A stretch of 64,000 nt of DNA from Alphaproteobacteria bacterium (lineage in GTDB: Bacteria; Pseudomonadota; Alphaproteobacteria; Caulobacterales; Caulobacteraceae). Below, one piece after another: positions 39,799-47,811 of this stretch. Position numbers and translations under genes: made by a program. Within the stretch, counting starts at the first letter, position 1, and every line of letters starts with the position of its first letter. Where the stretch lies: the NCBI GenBank assembly GCA_018821435.1, contig JAHJME010000010.1, forward strand, positions 1 through 64,000. Reading direction: 5' to 3'. The notes below the pieces were generated by a model. The model was not told where the DNA came from and did no database searches. It saw nothing but the letters and a program-made list of their open reading frames with translations.

Positions 39799-39891
39799 TC
39801 CACGAACCACACGAAAAGCACGAACAGTCAGAGCCTGAACCGGCTGGCCGGGCATTCTCGGCGCGTTCGTGCTTTTCGTGTGGTTCGTGGA
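39799..39891. repeat. 27-bp perfect inverted repeat
   Basis: Arms 39799-39825 (TCCACGAACCACACGAAAAG and 7 more bases) and 39865-39891 are perfect reverse complements, separated by 39 bases. The arms contain repeated CACGAA units and are AT-richer than their surroundings. The sequence resembles dispersed extragenic palindromes. It lies in the segment between the two copies of the metH 3' end. There is no gene between 39688 and 39949. Confidence 0.8.
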
Positions 39892-39949
39892 CAATCCTAT
39901 CGAGGCTGACGCACCGGCGGCGCCGCAGGAAGAAGGATCAGGCTTGGGG

Positions 39950-40162
39950 TCACGAAGCGCGCGCGGCCAGTTCTGCCTTCAACGCGTCCCAGGTCACGGC
40001 CTCGGCCAGATCGTCGTCGAGGCTCGCGACGCGGCGCTCCAGTTCCGAGGCCTGCGCGGGCGACAGCGGCGCGTCGTCCAGGCTGTCCCAAAGATCGCCG
40101 ATCATCGTCAGGCGCTCGGACGGGCTCAGGCTTGCGATCTCGTCGCGTGTGAGGACTTTCAT
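39950..40162 (-). CDS. addiction-module antitoxin-like protein, orphan
   Basis: A 70-residue protein, MKVLTRDEIASLSPSERLTM onward, with the pattern LxxxExxxLxxSLDDAP typical of the TIGR02574-type antitoxins that pair with RelE/ParE toxins. No toxin frame is adjacent on either side; downstream on its strand is the 27-bp inverted repeat. It may be a remnant of a mobile module placed between the metH duplicates. Start ATG 40162. Confidence 0.65.
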   Translation of the reverse strand: MKVLTRDEIASLSPSERLTMIGDLWDSLDDAPLSPAQASELERRVASLDDDLAEAVTWDALKAELAARAS

Positions 40163-40220
40163 GCGGGCAGGTTAAGCGCAGTTTGGGGGCGGTGGAAGGG
40201 GGGCGGGGGGTGCGTCTGCT

Positions 40221-40476
40221 CAGCCCGACCACGCCGAAGGCGACGCTGTTCCGGCCGCTGAACGCGGAGGCGGCGACGGGCCTGCATCTGACCGAGAGCT
40301 TCGCCATGTACCCGACGGCGGCAGTGAGCGGTTTGTACTTTGCGCACCCGGAGAGCCACTACTTCGGGGTGGGGCGGATCGAGAAGGATCAGGTGGAGGA
40401 CTATGCGCGGCGCAAGGGGTGGGATGTCGCGACGGCGGAGAAGTGGCTGCGGCCGATTTTGAATTATGAGGGGTAG
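40221..40476 (+). pseudogene. metH: duplicated 3' end of metH
   Basis: Homologous to 39430-39687. From 40264 to the stop at 40476 (213 nt) I count 14 base differences but only one amino-acid change, Arg to Lys in RIEKDQVED. Upstream of that a 2-base deletion relative to metH breaks the frame, and the similarity fades near 40221. It has no ribosome-binding site or natural start and covers only about 80 residues of the activation domain, so it is a gene fragment. Its end overlaps the 3' end of the convergent GntR gene. Confidence 0.85.
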
Positions 40477-41246
40477 GTGGAGGCCCGAGGCTTCTGAGTC
40501 GGCCCGACCACGACCGGCGGCGGCTTGCGCAGGCCGAGACCGCGCGAGATCATCAAGCGCATCACCTCATTCTGCGTGTGGTGGACAATGGCGCGAGCCC
40601 CCTCGGCCGCCATGGCCGGATCGCGCGCCGCCAGGCCCGCGCGCATCACGCGCCAGTGGTCGATCGGGGGACCTGAACCTTCGGCCAGGCCGACGTAGGA
40701 GTAGTGCCAGCGGGTCTTGCGGCGGACGGCTTCGATCATCCGCTGGGTGTCCAGACTGGCGACGCTCGCCAGGCGGCTGAAGATCGCTTCGCTCTGGCGA
40801 ACCAAGTCCTCAGGGCTCTTCCTGGCCGACTCGGTGTCCTCGAAAAGGGTGTCGGCCAGCGCCAGCGTCTCGGCCATGAAGTCCGCCGGCGTGCTCATGC
40901 AGGCGAAGCGCGCCGCGATGCCATAGAGCCCGGCGCGCAGTTCGTAGATGTCGAATACCTCCTGCACCGTGGTGGCTGCGACAAAGGCGCCCCGGTTCTC
41001 CTCGATGCGGACCAGGCCGTCATCCGCCAGGATCCGCAACGCCGAACGGGCAATCGCGCGGCCGACCCCGAATTCGGCGCAGATGCGGGGCTCGCGCAGC
41101 CACTCTCCCGGGGGCAGCACGCCGTCCTGGATCTGCCGGCGCACCGCGTCCGCCACGTCCGTGGCCATCGATGACGGGGCGCGCTCGGCGCGGCGCGAAG
41201 ACTTCGGGAGGGCGGCGGTCTTGGGCTTTGAGGATCGCGACGTCAT
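40464..41246 (-). CDS. GntR-family (FadR/FCD) transcriptional regulator
   Basis: About 260 residues: a GntR winged helix (IQDGVLPPGEWLREPRICAE, then GVGRAIARSALRILADDGL) and a C-terminal FCD ligand domain (VFDIYELRAGLYGIAARFA), which usually binds a carboxylate effector via metal. The last four codons and stop lie inside the metH fragment, so its native C-terminus may have been replaced when that fragment arrived. It is divergent from a TonB-dependent receptor gene with an FCD-type operator in the gap. The start at 41246 is probable; no strong ribosome-binding site is seen. Confidence 0.85.
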   Translation of the reverse strand: MTSRSSKPKTAALPKSSRRAERAPSSMATDVADAVRRQIQDGVLPPGEWLREPRICAEFGVGRAIARSALRILADDGLVRIEENRGAFVAATTVQEVFDIYELRAGLYGIAARFACMSTPADFMAETLALADTLFEDTESARKSPEDLVRQSEAIFSRLASVASLDTQRMIEAVRRKTRWHYSYVGLAEGSGPPIDHWRVMRAGLAARDPAMAAEGARAIVHHTQNEVMRLMISRGLGLRKPPPVVVGPTQKPRASTYPS

Positions 41247-41337
41247 GCCGGGTTCTGTGGGTGCGGAAACGGACACGCCGACAAAACGGCCCGCAGTGAT
41301 TGGCGCAAGCGTAAAGTGATCGAGGCACGATATAAGC

Positions 41338-41356
41338 AAAATCGTACTACGATTTT
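41338..41356. promoter_or_regulatory. FadR/GntR-type operator
   Basis: AAAATCGTACTACGATTTT is a perfect inverted repeat around one base and contains TCGTACTACGA, which fits the TNGTNNNACNA consensus of FCD-class GntR regulators. It lies between the divergent GntR and TonB-receptor genes. Binding by that GntR protein is inferred. Confidence 0.7.
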
Positions 41357-41429
41357 ATTGACTCGAGCGGGCATTAGGGTGTGTCCTCCCCCTCAACGGC
41401 CCATCAAAGCGGTCGAGGGGAGGCTAGAG

Positions 41430-44180
41430 ATGTTCAGGTCCATGCTGCTTGCGGGTGTCGCGACCCTGATCGTCGCGCCCGCGGCGTCGGCCCAGACCGT
41501 GGACGACACGGATCAGGTCGACGAGGTCGTGGTCACCGGCTCGCGCATCGTCACCAACGGCTTCCAGCAGCCGACGCCGGTCACGGTCGTCGGGGAGCAG
41601 GAGCTGCAGACCCAGCAGCCGGTCACCATCGCGGCCTACCTCAACCAACTGCCGGCGTTCGGGGCGACGACCTCGGCGCGCAACCCCGCCATCAACGTCG
41701 CCGGCGGGGGTGCGGAGAATCTCAACCTCCGCAACCTGGGGGTCACGCGCACGCTGGTCCTCCTCGACAACCGGCGCGTGGTCGACTCCGCGGTCACCGG
41801 CGGCGTCGACACCGTCACGCTACCCACCGCGCTCATCAAGCGGGTGGAGGTGGTAACCGGCGGGGCGTCCGCCGCCTGGGGCGCCGACGCTGTCGCTGGC
41901 GTGGTCAACTTCGTGTTGAACCGCGAGTACACCGGGCTCGGTCTCAACGTGGAAGGCGGCATCTCCGACGAGGGGGACAACGCTTACTTCAAGATCGTCG
42001 CCACCGCCGGCCACCGGTTCGCCGGCGGACGAGGCCACATCATCGCCAACGTCAACTATGCGGAGACGCCTCGCGGGATCGACCTGCGCGATCGCGGCTG
42101 GTTCAAGAGCCGGGCAGTCGTCAACAATCCGAACTTCACGGCCACCAACGGCCAGCCACGGCAGATCACCGTCAACGGCGCCGGCCCGGTCAACGTCTCG
42201 CAGGGCGGCGTGATCACGGCCGGCCCCCTGCGCGGCATTCAGTTCGTCGGCCCTACGGGCACGCCCGCGCCCTACAACTTTGGGAACCAGTCCGGCCTGC
42301 TGCAGTACGGCGGCGACGTCGACAACTTCGTGGGCGAGCACCGCGCGATAACCGCGGCGCTGTCGTCTGCCAACGCGTTCCTCCACGCCGACTTCGATGT
42401 CTCGGATCAGTTGACCGCCTTCGCGGAGGTGACCTACGGCCATTCGGAATACCGCGAGAACGGCTACCTGACGTACCTGCGCCAGGGCAACATCACGATC
42501 AACGCCGACAACGCGTTCCTCGACGCTGGCGTCCGCCAGCAGTTGGCCGCCCGCAACCTCACGACCTTCAGCCTGGGCCTGGACTTCACGGCCCCGGGCC
42601 CGCCCACCTCCTACAACCAGCGCGACGTCTACAACGCCGTGGTCGGGCTGAACGGCAAGATCGGCGAGAACTGGAAATGGAACGCCTACTACACGCACGG
42701 TGAGTCCAGGATCCGCCAGGTGGCCAAGAGCGTCGTCCTGCCGGGGAACTTCAACCTGGCTGTGGACGCGGTCCGCAATCCGGCGACCGGGGCCGTCGCA
42801 TGCCGCTCGACCCTCACCAATCCGTCGAACGGCTGCGTGCCGCTCAATGTCTTCGGGACCAACGTCGCGTCCGCGGAGGCGCTTAGATATGTCCTGGGGG
42901 AAGCCCGCCAACTCGCCAAGGTGAAGCTCGACGTGGTGGAGGCCAGCGCGACCGGCACGTTGTTCAAGCTGCCGGCCGGCGATGTGTCCGTCGCCTTCGG
43001 CTTCGACTACATCAACAACAAGGCGGACTCGACCCAGAACGACCTGGCTCTGAACCGGCTGCTCGCGGTCCAGAATTTCCAGCCCTTCTCGGGGGAGCGC
43101 AACCTCAAGGAGGCGTTCGGAGAGATCAGCGTGCCCCTCCTGAAGGACGTGCCGTTCGCCCAGCAACTCGAGGTCAATGCGGCGGGGCGGGTGACCGACT
43201 ACAGCACGAGCGGGCGCGTCGAGACCTGGAAGGTGGGCGTCTCCGACCAAGTCACGGACGACCTGCGGGTCCGAGCCACACAGTCCAGGGACATCCGTGC
43301 GCCGACGCTGAACGACCTGTTCACGGGCGGCACCTTTACGGCGCAGGCGATCTTCGATCCCTTCACCAACAGGTCGTATTCCCAGTTCACCCGCTCGGGC
43401 GGCAACCCGAACCTGAAGCCCGAAGAAGCCGACACCACCACGGTCGGGATCATCTACAGCCCGAGCTTCGCCCCCGGCCTGTCCGTGTCGATCGACTACT
43501 ACCGGATCAAGATCTCCGGCGCGATCGCGGCCGTCGGTGCGCCGCAGGCGCTGACGTTCTGCTTCCAGGGCCAGACCGACTACTGCCAGTTCATCCGCCG
43601 CGATGCGTCGGGCACGATCACCCAGATCGACTCGGTGCCCGTGAACATCGCCCGCCAGGTGACCCAGGGCTGGGACTACGAGATCGACTACCGCCGCGCA
43701 GTCGGAGAAGGCACGCTCTCGATGCGGGCGCTGGCGAGCTTCGTTCCGGTGCTGACCCAGACCAACAACGGGGTCGTCACCAAGTTCGCCGGTCAGGTCA
43801 GCGACCTCAACCCGGGGCAGCCGAAGTGGAAGGCGAACCTGCTGGCGACCTACGACCAGGGCCCCGTCGCGGTGACCCTGAACGTGCGCTACGTCGGCAA
43901 GGCCGATCTTCAGAACGTGTGGACCTCGGGCGTCGATGTGGACGACAACTCGGCGCCCAACTACGTGACCCTGGGCCTGACCGCCGTCTACAAGTTCGAC
44001 CTGCGCGGAAGCCCGTCGGAACTGACGGTCGGTGTCGACAATCTCTTCGACAAAGATCCCCTCCAGATCCCGGTGGTGCCGGGCACGGTCGCCTACGGGG
44101 CGCCGGGGCTGGGCGGACGGTTCGACCTCTACGATCCGGTCGGCCGCAGCTTCCGCATGGGGCTCCGGTCCAAGTTCTAG
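41430..44180 (+). CDS. TonB-dependent outer-membrane receptor
   Basis: A 916-residue outer-membrane transporter. It has a signal peptide (MFRSMLLAGVATLIVAPAASA), then a TonB-box-like start (DEVVVTGSRIV) and plug domain (NLRNLGVTRTLVLLDNRRVV). The 22-strand beta-barrel ends in the aromatic terminus FRMGLRSKF. It imports a bulky substrate using TonB energy; in this clade such receptors often take up sugars or aromatic acids. GAGGGGAGG precedes the ATG at 41430. Divergence from a GntR regulator with an operator suggests substrate-induced expression. Confidence 0.93.
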   Translation: MFRSMLLAGVATLIVAPAASAQTVDDTDQVDEVVVTGSRIVTNGFQQPTPVTVVGEQELQTQQPVTIAAYLNQLPAFGATTSARNPAINVAGGGAENLNLRNLGVTRTLVLLDNRRVVDSAVTGGVDTVTLPTALIKRVEVVTGGASAAWGADAVAGVVNFVLNREYTGLGLNVEGGISDEGDNAYFKIVATAGHRFAGGRGHIIANVNYAETPRGIDLRDRGWFKSRAVVNNPNFTATNGQPRQITVNGAGPVNVSQGGVITAGPLRGIQFVGPTGTPAPYNFGNQSGLLQYGGDVDNFVGEHRAITAALSSANAFLHADFDVSDQLTAFAEVTYGHSEYRENGYLTYLRQGNITINADNAFLDAGVRQQLAARNLTTFSLGLDFTAPGPPTSYNQRDVYNAVVGLNGKIGENWKWNAYYTHGESRIRQVAKSVVLPGNFNLAVDAVRNPATGAVACRSTLTNPSNGCVPLNVFGTNVASAEALRYVLGEARQLAKVKLDVVEASATGTLFKLPAGDVSVAFGFDYINNKADSTQNDLALNRLLAVQNFQPFSGERNLKEAFGEISVPLLKDVPFAQQLEVNAAGRVTDYSTSGRVETWKVGVSDQVTDDLRVRATQSRDIRAPTLNDLFTGGTFTAQAIFDPFTNRSYSQFTRSGGNPNLKPEEADTTTVGIIYSPSFAPGLSVSIDYYRIKISGAIAAVGAPQALTFCFQGQTDYCQFIRRDASGTITQIDSVPVNIARQVTQGWDYEIDYRRAVGEGTLSMRALASFVPVLTQTNNGVVTKFAGQVSDLNPGQPKWKANLLATYDQGPVAVTLNVRYVGKADLQNVWTSGVDVDDNSAPNYVTLGLTAVYKFDLRGSPSELTVGVDNLFDKDPLQIPVVPGTVAYGAPGLGGRFDLYDPVGRSFRMGLRSKF

Positions 44181-44446
44181 ACCGACAGTCGCCGTGGACG
44201 GGCTGGGTCCGCGGCCCTTTCATGAGACGGAAGGGCGGCGCATGGCGGCCACCGATATGCGGAAATCTCCGCAGTCCGCCAGCCTCTTCCGCTTCCTCAA
44301 GGACGGCGCTGGCGCGCCGCCGCTGGGGCGGTTGCGTGCGGGGCGCGCAATCCTTGACCAAGCTTCAACCATCCTGGCAGGGGCTGACCGTGGCCGTCAG
44401 GGTGGGTGGCGTCCTGAAGGACGCGCTGGCCCGCTCCCCTCTTTCT
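44181..44446. other. intergenic region without a supported gene
   Basis: 266 bp after the TonB-receptor stop. A frame from 44242 could start MAATDMRKSPQSASLFRFLK but runs on into the repeat element that follows and has no family signature, so I do not call it a gene. No clear terminator is visible. Confidence 0.4.
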
Positions 44447-44644
44447 CCTCTCCCAGACGCGGCAGCGTCGTGGGGGAGGTTGGGTGGGGGCGGCTCGGCG
44501 GTGGGGATCGCGCCGGGTTGGACCCGTGGGGTGTCGGTTTGCGGCGGGGTTGCTTGCGGGCGTCTTGATCCAAGGGGCGTGGCGGCTTGGATTCGGCGCC
44601 GCCCTCACCCGGCCTCTCCCACGGCGCTGCGCGCCTGGGAGAGG
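44447..44644. mobile_element. ~197-bp REPIN/MITE-like element, copy 1
   Basis: Inverted ends at 44447-44494 and 44598-44644, each itself a hairpin (CCTCTCCCA...TGGGAGAGG type), enclose a ~103-bp core. A second unit of almost the same length lies at 51256-51451 in opposite orientation, with related ends and core (both contain CTTGATCCAA). It has no coding capacity, which suggests a non-autonomous element mobilised in trans. Confidence 0.65.
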
Positions 44645-44664
44645 AGGCGGTCGGTGGGGCTCCC

Positions 44665-44928
44665 CTAGCGCAACTGACTGTCCTTGCTGCCGCGGCGGTT
44701 GATGCCGGCTGTGACGACGCGGCGGTCGCGGCCGGACTGGCACTCGACGCAGGTGTGGGCGCCGGGGAGGGCCAGGCGGCGGGCTTCCGGGATCTCTTCG
44801 CCGCATTCGACGCAGTCCTGCGTGCCTTCGCCCACGGGGAGGCGGGCGCGGGCGGTGAGGACGCCGTCGGTGATGGTGTCTTCGATCTGGTCGAGAACGG
44901 CGCCTTCGTGGGCCCAGCCGGTGGCCAT
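44665..44928 (-). CDS. DksA/TraR-family C4 zinc-finger protein
   Basis: An 87-residue protein with the zinc finger CVECGEEIPEARRLALPG followed by CVECQ (Cys-x2-Cys ... Cys-x2-Cys), after an acidic helical start (AVLDQIEDTITDGVL). It is a short DksA/TraR relative, as often found in phages and as YbiI-like proteins. These may bind the RNA polymerase secondary channel, but short forms are poorly understood. It sits next to the repeat element. Confidence 0.85.
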   Translation of the reverse strand: MATGWAHEGAVLDQIEDTITDGVLTARARLPVGEGTQDCVECGEEIPEARRLALPGAHTCVECQSGRDRRVVTAGINRRGSKDSQLR

Positions 44929-45011
44929 TTGGAGCTCTGCTTTGCTGTGGGGTTTCAGGGGGTTAGGTGGGGATTGGCGGGCGGGGGTTCAAGGTGGGAG
45001 GTCCGGGAGGG

Positions 45012-45054
45012 CCCCCTCCACCGCTTCGCGGTCCCCCTCCCCCAGAGGGGGAGG
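45012..45054. repeat. palindromic GC-rich repeat
   Basis: CCCCCTCCACCGCTTCGCGG, then TCCCCCTCCCCCAGAGGGGG and AGG, form two consecutive hairpins. The sequence differs from the 197-bp element ends but has the same character of an extragenic palindrome, between the zinc-finger gene and the terminase-like gene. Confidence 0.5.
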
Positions 45055-45169
45055 AATGGGGTGGCGCGGCCCCTGAGTGTTCCTATTTTGTTCTTGTGAA
45101 ATCGCTCCGTCCGGTGTAGGGTCGGGTGTGCGGTTTCGCACGTCGGCGGGGCGGGTTGGCGAGGGTTGG

Positions 45170-46033
45170 ATGGGCAAGGGCAAGGGCAAGGGTCTGGCCG
45201 CTGGGCGGAAGCCGCAGGTCTTCTATTCCGAGGCGATGGCGGAGGAGATCGTGCAGGCGGTAGCGGCCGGCGTGAGCATGCGTGCGTTCTGCGCGGAGCC
45301 CGGGCGGCCGCATCAATGCACGGTGCGCAACTGGGAGCATCGGCATCCTGAGTTCAGCCTGGCGCTGCGGGCGGCCTATCGGGAGGTGACGATCGCCCAG
45401 CGGCGGCGGGACCTGGAGGCGGCGGCGGAGCTGGCGGCGCGGCCGGCGCCGGTGCGCGGGGGCAAGACGTCGACCTATACGCGCGCGGTGGGCGAGGCGA
45501 TCTGCGCGCGGCTGGCGGAGGGGGAGAGCCTGACGTCGATCGGCAAGGATCCGGCGATGCCCTGCTACGGGACCATCCTGGCGTGGGTGCGGCGCCACCC
45601 GAAGTTCCAGGACATGTATGTGATCGCCCGCGAGATGCAGGGGCACTACCTGTTCGACGAGACGCGGGACGTGGCGCTGGCGGCGACCAAGGACACGCTG
45701 CCGGTGGACCGGTTCCGGTTCGACGTGAACCGCTGGCAGTCGTCGCGGCTGGCGCCCCGGAAGTACCTGGAGCGGCTGGTGGCGGCGGAGGAGCTGGCGG
45801 AGCTGGGGATCGGGCCGCGCGGCGGGGTGGCGCGGGGCCGGAGGGGCGACGAGGCGCGCCGGGTGGTGTTCCACGTCACCCACTTCGAGCGGGGACCGAA
45901 CAACACGGTGCTGGCCGCGCCGCCGCGCAATGCGGAGGAGGCGCGGGAGTGGATCGACGCGACGGGGGCGCCCTATGCGCCGGGGATCGGGCCGCAGGGC
46001 CAGATGCGGCCGCCGTTGATCGGGCCTGACTGA
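45170..46033 (+). CDS. orphan terminase small subunit-like protein (Sf6-type, duplicated)
   Basis: A 287-residue protein with two copies of a helix-turn-helix unit like the phage Sf6 terminase small subunit. Copy one is SEAMAEEIVQAVAAGVSMRA through VRNWEHRHPEFSLAL. Copy two is AVGEAICARLAEGESLTSIG through ILAWVRRHPKFQDMYVIARE. A basic N-terminus (GKGKGKG) and a C-terminal part with FHVTHFERGPNNT follow the same plan as prophage proteins. No large terminase, portal or capsid gene is near, so it may be a domesticated or stranded phage gene. The ATG at 45170 has GAGGG upstream. Confidence 0.7.
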   Translation: MGKGKGKGLAAGRKPQVFYSEAMAEEIVQAVAAGVSMRAFCAEPGRPHQCTVRNWEHRHPEFSLALRAAYREVTIAQRRRDLEAAAELAARPAPVRGGKTSTYTRAVGEAICARLAEGESLTSIGKDPAMPCYGTILAWVRRHPKFQDMYVIAREMQGHYLFDETRDVALAATKDTLPVDRFRFDVNRWQSSRLAPRKYLERLVAAEELAELGIGPRGGVARGRRGDEARRVVFHVTHFERGPNNTVLAAPPRNAEEAREWIDATGAPYAPGIGPQGQMRPPLIGPD

Positions 46034-46061
46034 GGCGCGGCGGCGCCGGGCGCCGGGGTGG

Positions 46062-46772
46062 TCAGATCAGGCGGCGCATCTCGGCCGACATGATGGCGTC
46101 GCGCGGCGCGTGGGCGACGGCGTAGGCGCCGGCCGGCGCGGGGGCCGCGACGGCCGCGGCGCCGGGGCCGTCCAGGTCCAGCCAGGCGAGGCCCTGGTCC
46201 AGGGTCAGGATGGCGGGGGCGCGGTCCTGCAGGGGCTGGACGTCCGGGCCGGCCGGGCCGCTGACGAGGGCGAAGCTCTCCAGCCCGTCGGGCAGGTCGG
46301 CCGGGTGGCTGGTCTCCCACAGGGCGGCGACGTAGCGGAGGCTGGGGTCGCCCCAGGTGACAGCGTGGCGCATCTTGGGCTGGCCCTTCTTCCAGCCCGG
46401 CGGCTCGCCGTAGGCGATGAAGGCGGTCAGGGGCACGAGGCCGCGGCGCGCCCGGTAGGCGTTGCGGAAGATGGGCGCGGTGTCGAGGGTCTCGACGCGG
46501 GCGTTCGTGCACAGGGTGCGCCAGTCGGCGACCGGCCCCTTGTGGAACGCCGGGACCATCCACCAGCGGATCTCCAGGCCTTCGAGGCCGGCGCGGGGGT
46601 GGGCCGGATCGATGGGGCGCAGGAGGGTGGCGCGGTTGGTGGGCCTGATCGGCTCGCCGGGCGGCCGGGTCGACGGCGTGTCCGCCCAGCCGAGCGGAAC
46701 CTGGGCCTGGCCGAACGCGGCGTCGAGGGCGGCGCGGGTGTCGGTGAAGCAGAATTCGTTGCAGTCGGTCAA
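46062..46772 (-). CDS. degenerate SRAP (YedK/HMCES-like) family protein
   Basis: About 236 residues related to SOS-response-associated peptidases, which crosslink to abasic sites through Cys2. The fold landmarks RWWMVPAFHKG and CTNARVETLDTAPIFRNAYR are present. Key positions differ. The expected MCGR start is DCNEF with no Met directly before Cys (the nearest start is a TTG at 46772, giving MTDC). The active-site Glu position reads AFIAYGE, and the catalytic His motif HDRxP reads LQDRAP. It is probably catalytically altered or inactive. It follows a small gene (46841-47044) on the same strand. Confidence 0.7.
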   Translation of the reverse strand: MTDCNEFCFTDTRAALDAAFGQAQVPLGWADTPSTRPPGEPIRPTNRATLLRPIDPAHPRAGLEGLEIRWWMVPAFHKGPVADWRTLCTNARVETLDTAPIFRNAYRARRGLVPLTAFIAYGEPPGWKKGQPKMRHAVTWGDPSLRYVAALWETSHPADLPDGLESFALVSGPAGPDVQPLQDRAPAILTLDQGLAWLDLDGPGAAAVAAPAPAGAYAVAHAPRDAIMSAEMRRLI

Positions 46773-46840
46773 AGGCTCACGCGCGGCTTCGGGGGCGGCG
46801 GCCCCGTGGCGCGCTGGATAGGCCGGTCCGCCGTCGGCGC

Positions 46841-47044
46841 CTAGCCGAGCTCGGCGCGGCGGCGCGCGGCGCCGGCCTTGACGACCTCGTTGAGGATCTT
46901 GGCCCAGACGACGGCGGCGTGCTGGCTGTCGAAGATGACGGGGGTGGGCTCGGCGGGCAGGTGGAAGGCTTCGAGCCGGCCGCGCCGCGAGCGGTAGACC
47001 GCCCAGCCGTCGGCGTGCCGATCGGCTTTCCATCGCGTCCTCAT
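46841..47044 (-). CDS. 67-residue hypothetical protein
   Basis: A small basic protein (MRTRWKADRHADGWAVYRSR onward) with a WAVYRSRRGRLEAF strand-like stretch and an amphipathic helix HAAVVWAKILNEVVKAG. I do not recognise it. It lies 68 bp upstream of the SRAP-like gene in the same direction and may be co-transcribed. A start at ATG 47044 fits, but no strong ribosome-binding site is visible. Confidence 0.5.
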   Translation of the reverse strand: MRTRWKADRHADGWAVYRSRRGRLEAFHLPAEPTPVIFDSQHAAVVWAKILNEVVKAGAARRRAELG

Positions 47045-47269
47045 GCGGGGGTGAGAGCACGGGCCGGCGGGGCGTGTCGTACGTCATCTGTTTACCCCCG
47101 GCGGTTGGGGGCGCGGGGATCGTTGGTCACCTGCATCCGCGGGATCTCGTCGGGGGCCGAGAGGGGCAGGGCGATGGGGCTCTGGTCGACGATCGACTGG
47201 ACGGTGGCCAGGCTCAGGTTCCCGAGGCGCGGGACATGCGGGCGGGCGCCTCGGGACCCCCGGGCCGAG

Positions 47270-47695
47270 CTAGAGCACCGTCAGCTTGACGTCGACGTTG
47301 CCGCGGGTGGCGTTGGAGTAGGGGCAGACCTGGTGGGCCTTGGCGACCAGGTCCTCGGCGGCGGCGCGGTCGAGGCCAGGCAGCGAGACCTCCAGGGCGA
47401 TGTCGAGGCCGAAGCCGCCTTCGGCGCGCGGGCCGATGCCGACGTTGGCGGTGACCGCGGCGTCGGCCGGGACCTTGGGGCCGCCCTGGCTGGCGACGAA
47501 CTTCATGGCGCCGATGAAGCAGGCGGCGTAGCCGGCGGCGAAGAGCTGTTCGGGGTTGTTGCCGGGGCCGCCGCCGCCGCCCAGTTCCTTGGGCGTGGCG
47601 AGGCTGACGTCGAGGCTGCCGTCCAGGGTGGCGGCGTGGCCGTCGCGGCCGCCGGTTGCGCGGGCGGCGGTGCGGTAGAGGACGTTGACGGACAT
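47270..47695 (-). CDS. ohr: organic hydroperoxide resistance protein Ohr
   Basis: A 141-residue OsmC-family thiol peroxidase that reduces organic and fatty-acid hydroperoxides. The two redox cysteines are seen in [15 protein letters not shown] and [13 protein letters not shown], and [10 protein letters not shown] is the Ohr-specific motif. It is divergent from its likely regulator ohrR, with two similar operator-like sites in the gap. Length is typical. Confidence 0.95.
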   Translation of the reverse strand: MSVNVLYRTAARATGGRDGHAATLDGSLDVSLATPKELGGGGGPGNNPEQLFAAGYAACFIGAMKFVASQGGPKVPADAAVTANVGIGPRAEGGFGLDIALEVSLPGLDRAAAEDLVAKAHQVCPYSNATRGNVDVKLTVL

Positions 47696-47723
47696 CGGGA
47701 AGTTCCTTCGGTTGTTTCTGAGC

Positions 47724-47746
47724 GATTAGATCGTGTGCGACTTAAT
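47724..47746. promoter_or_regulatory. OhrR operator-like site 1
   Basis: GATTAGATCGTGTGCGACTTAAT is an imperfect inverted repeat 29 bp upstream of the ohr ATG, and is repeated with few changes at 47780-47802. Repression by OhrR is inferred. Confidence 0.55.
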
Positions 47747-47779
47747 TGGATCGGGGCGGGCGGCTTGTCAATCGTTTGC

Positions 47780-47802
47780 GATTAGGTCGTGAACGATTTA
47801 TA
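47780..47802. promoter_or_regulatory. OhrR operator-like site 2
   Basis: GATTAGGTCGTGAACGATTTATA matches site 1 at most positions and ends 9 bp before the ohrR ATG, a position suited to autorepression. Confidence 0.55.
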
Positions 47803-47811
47803 TGTACGGGC

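Noticed and set aside
40183..40476. A short intact gene beginning at ATG 40183
   Set aside because: The first ~14 codons are unrelated sequence, no ribosome-binding site is visible, and the rest is only the tail of the MetH activation domain.
44242..44568. Possible small gene after the TonB receptor
   Set aside because: It continues into the repeat element, turns Gly/Arg-rich there, and has no recognisable domain.
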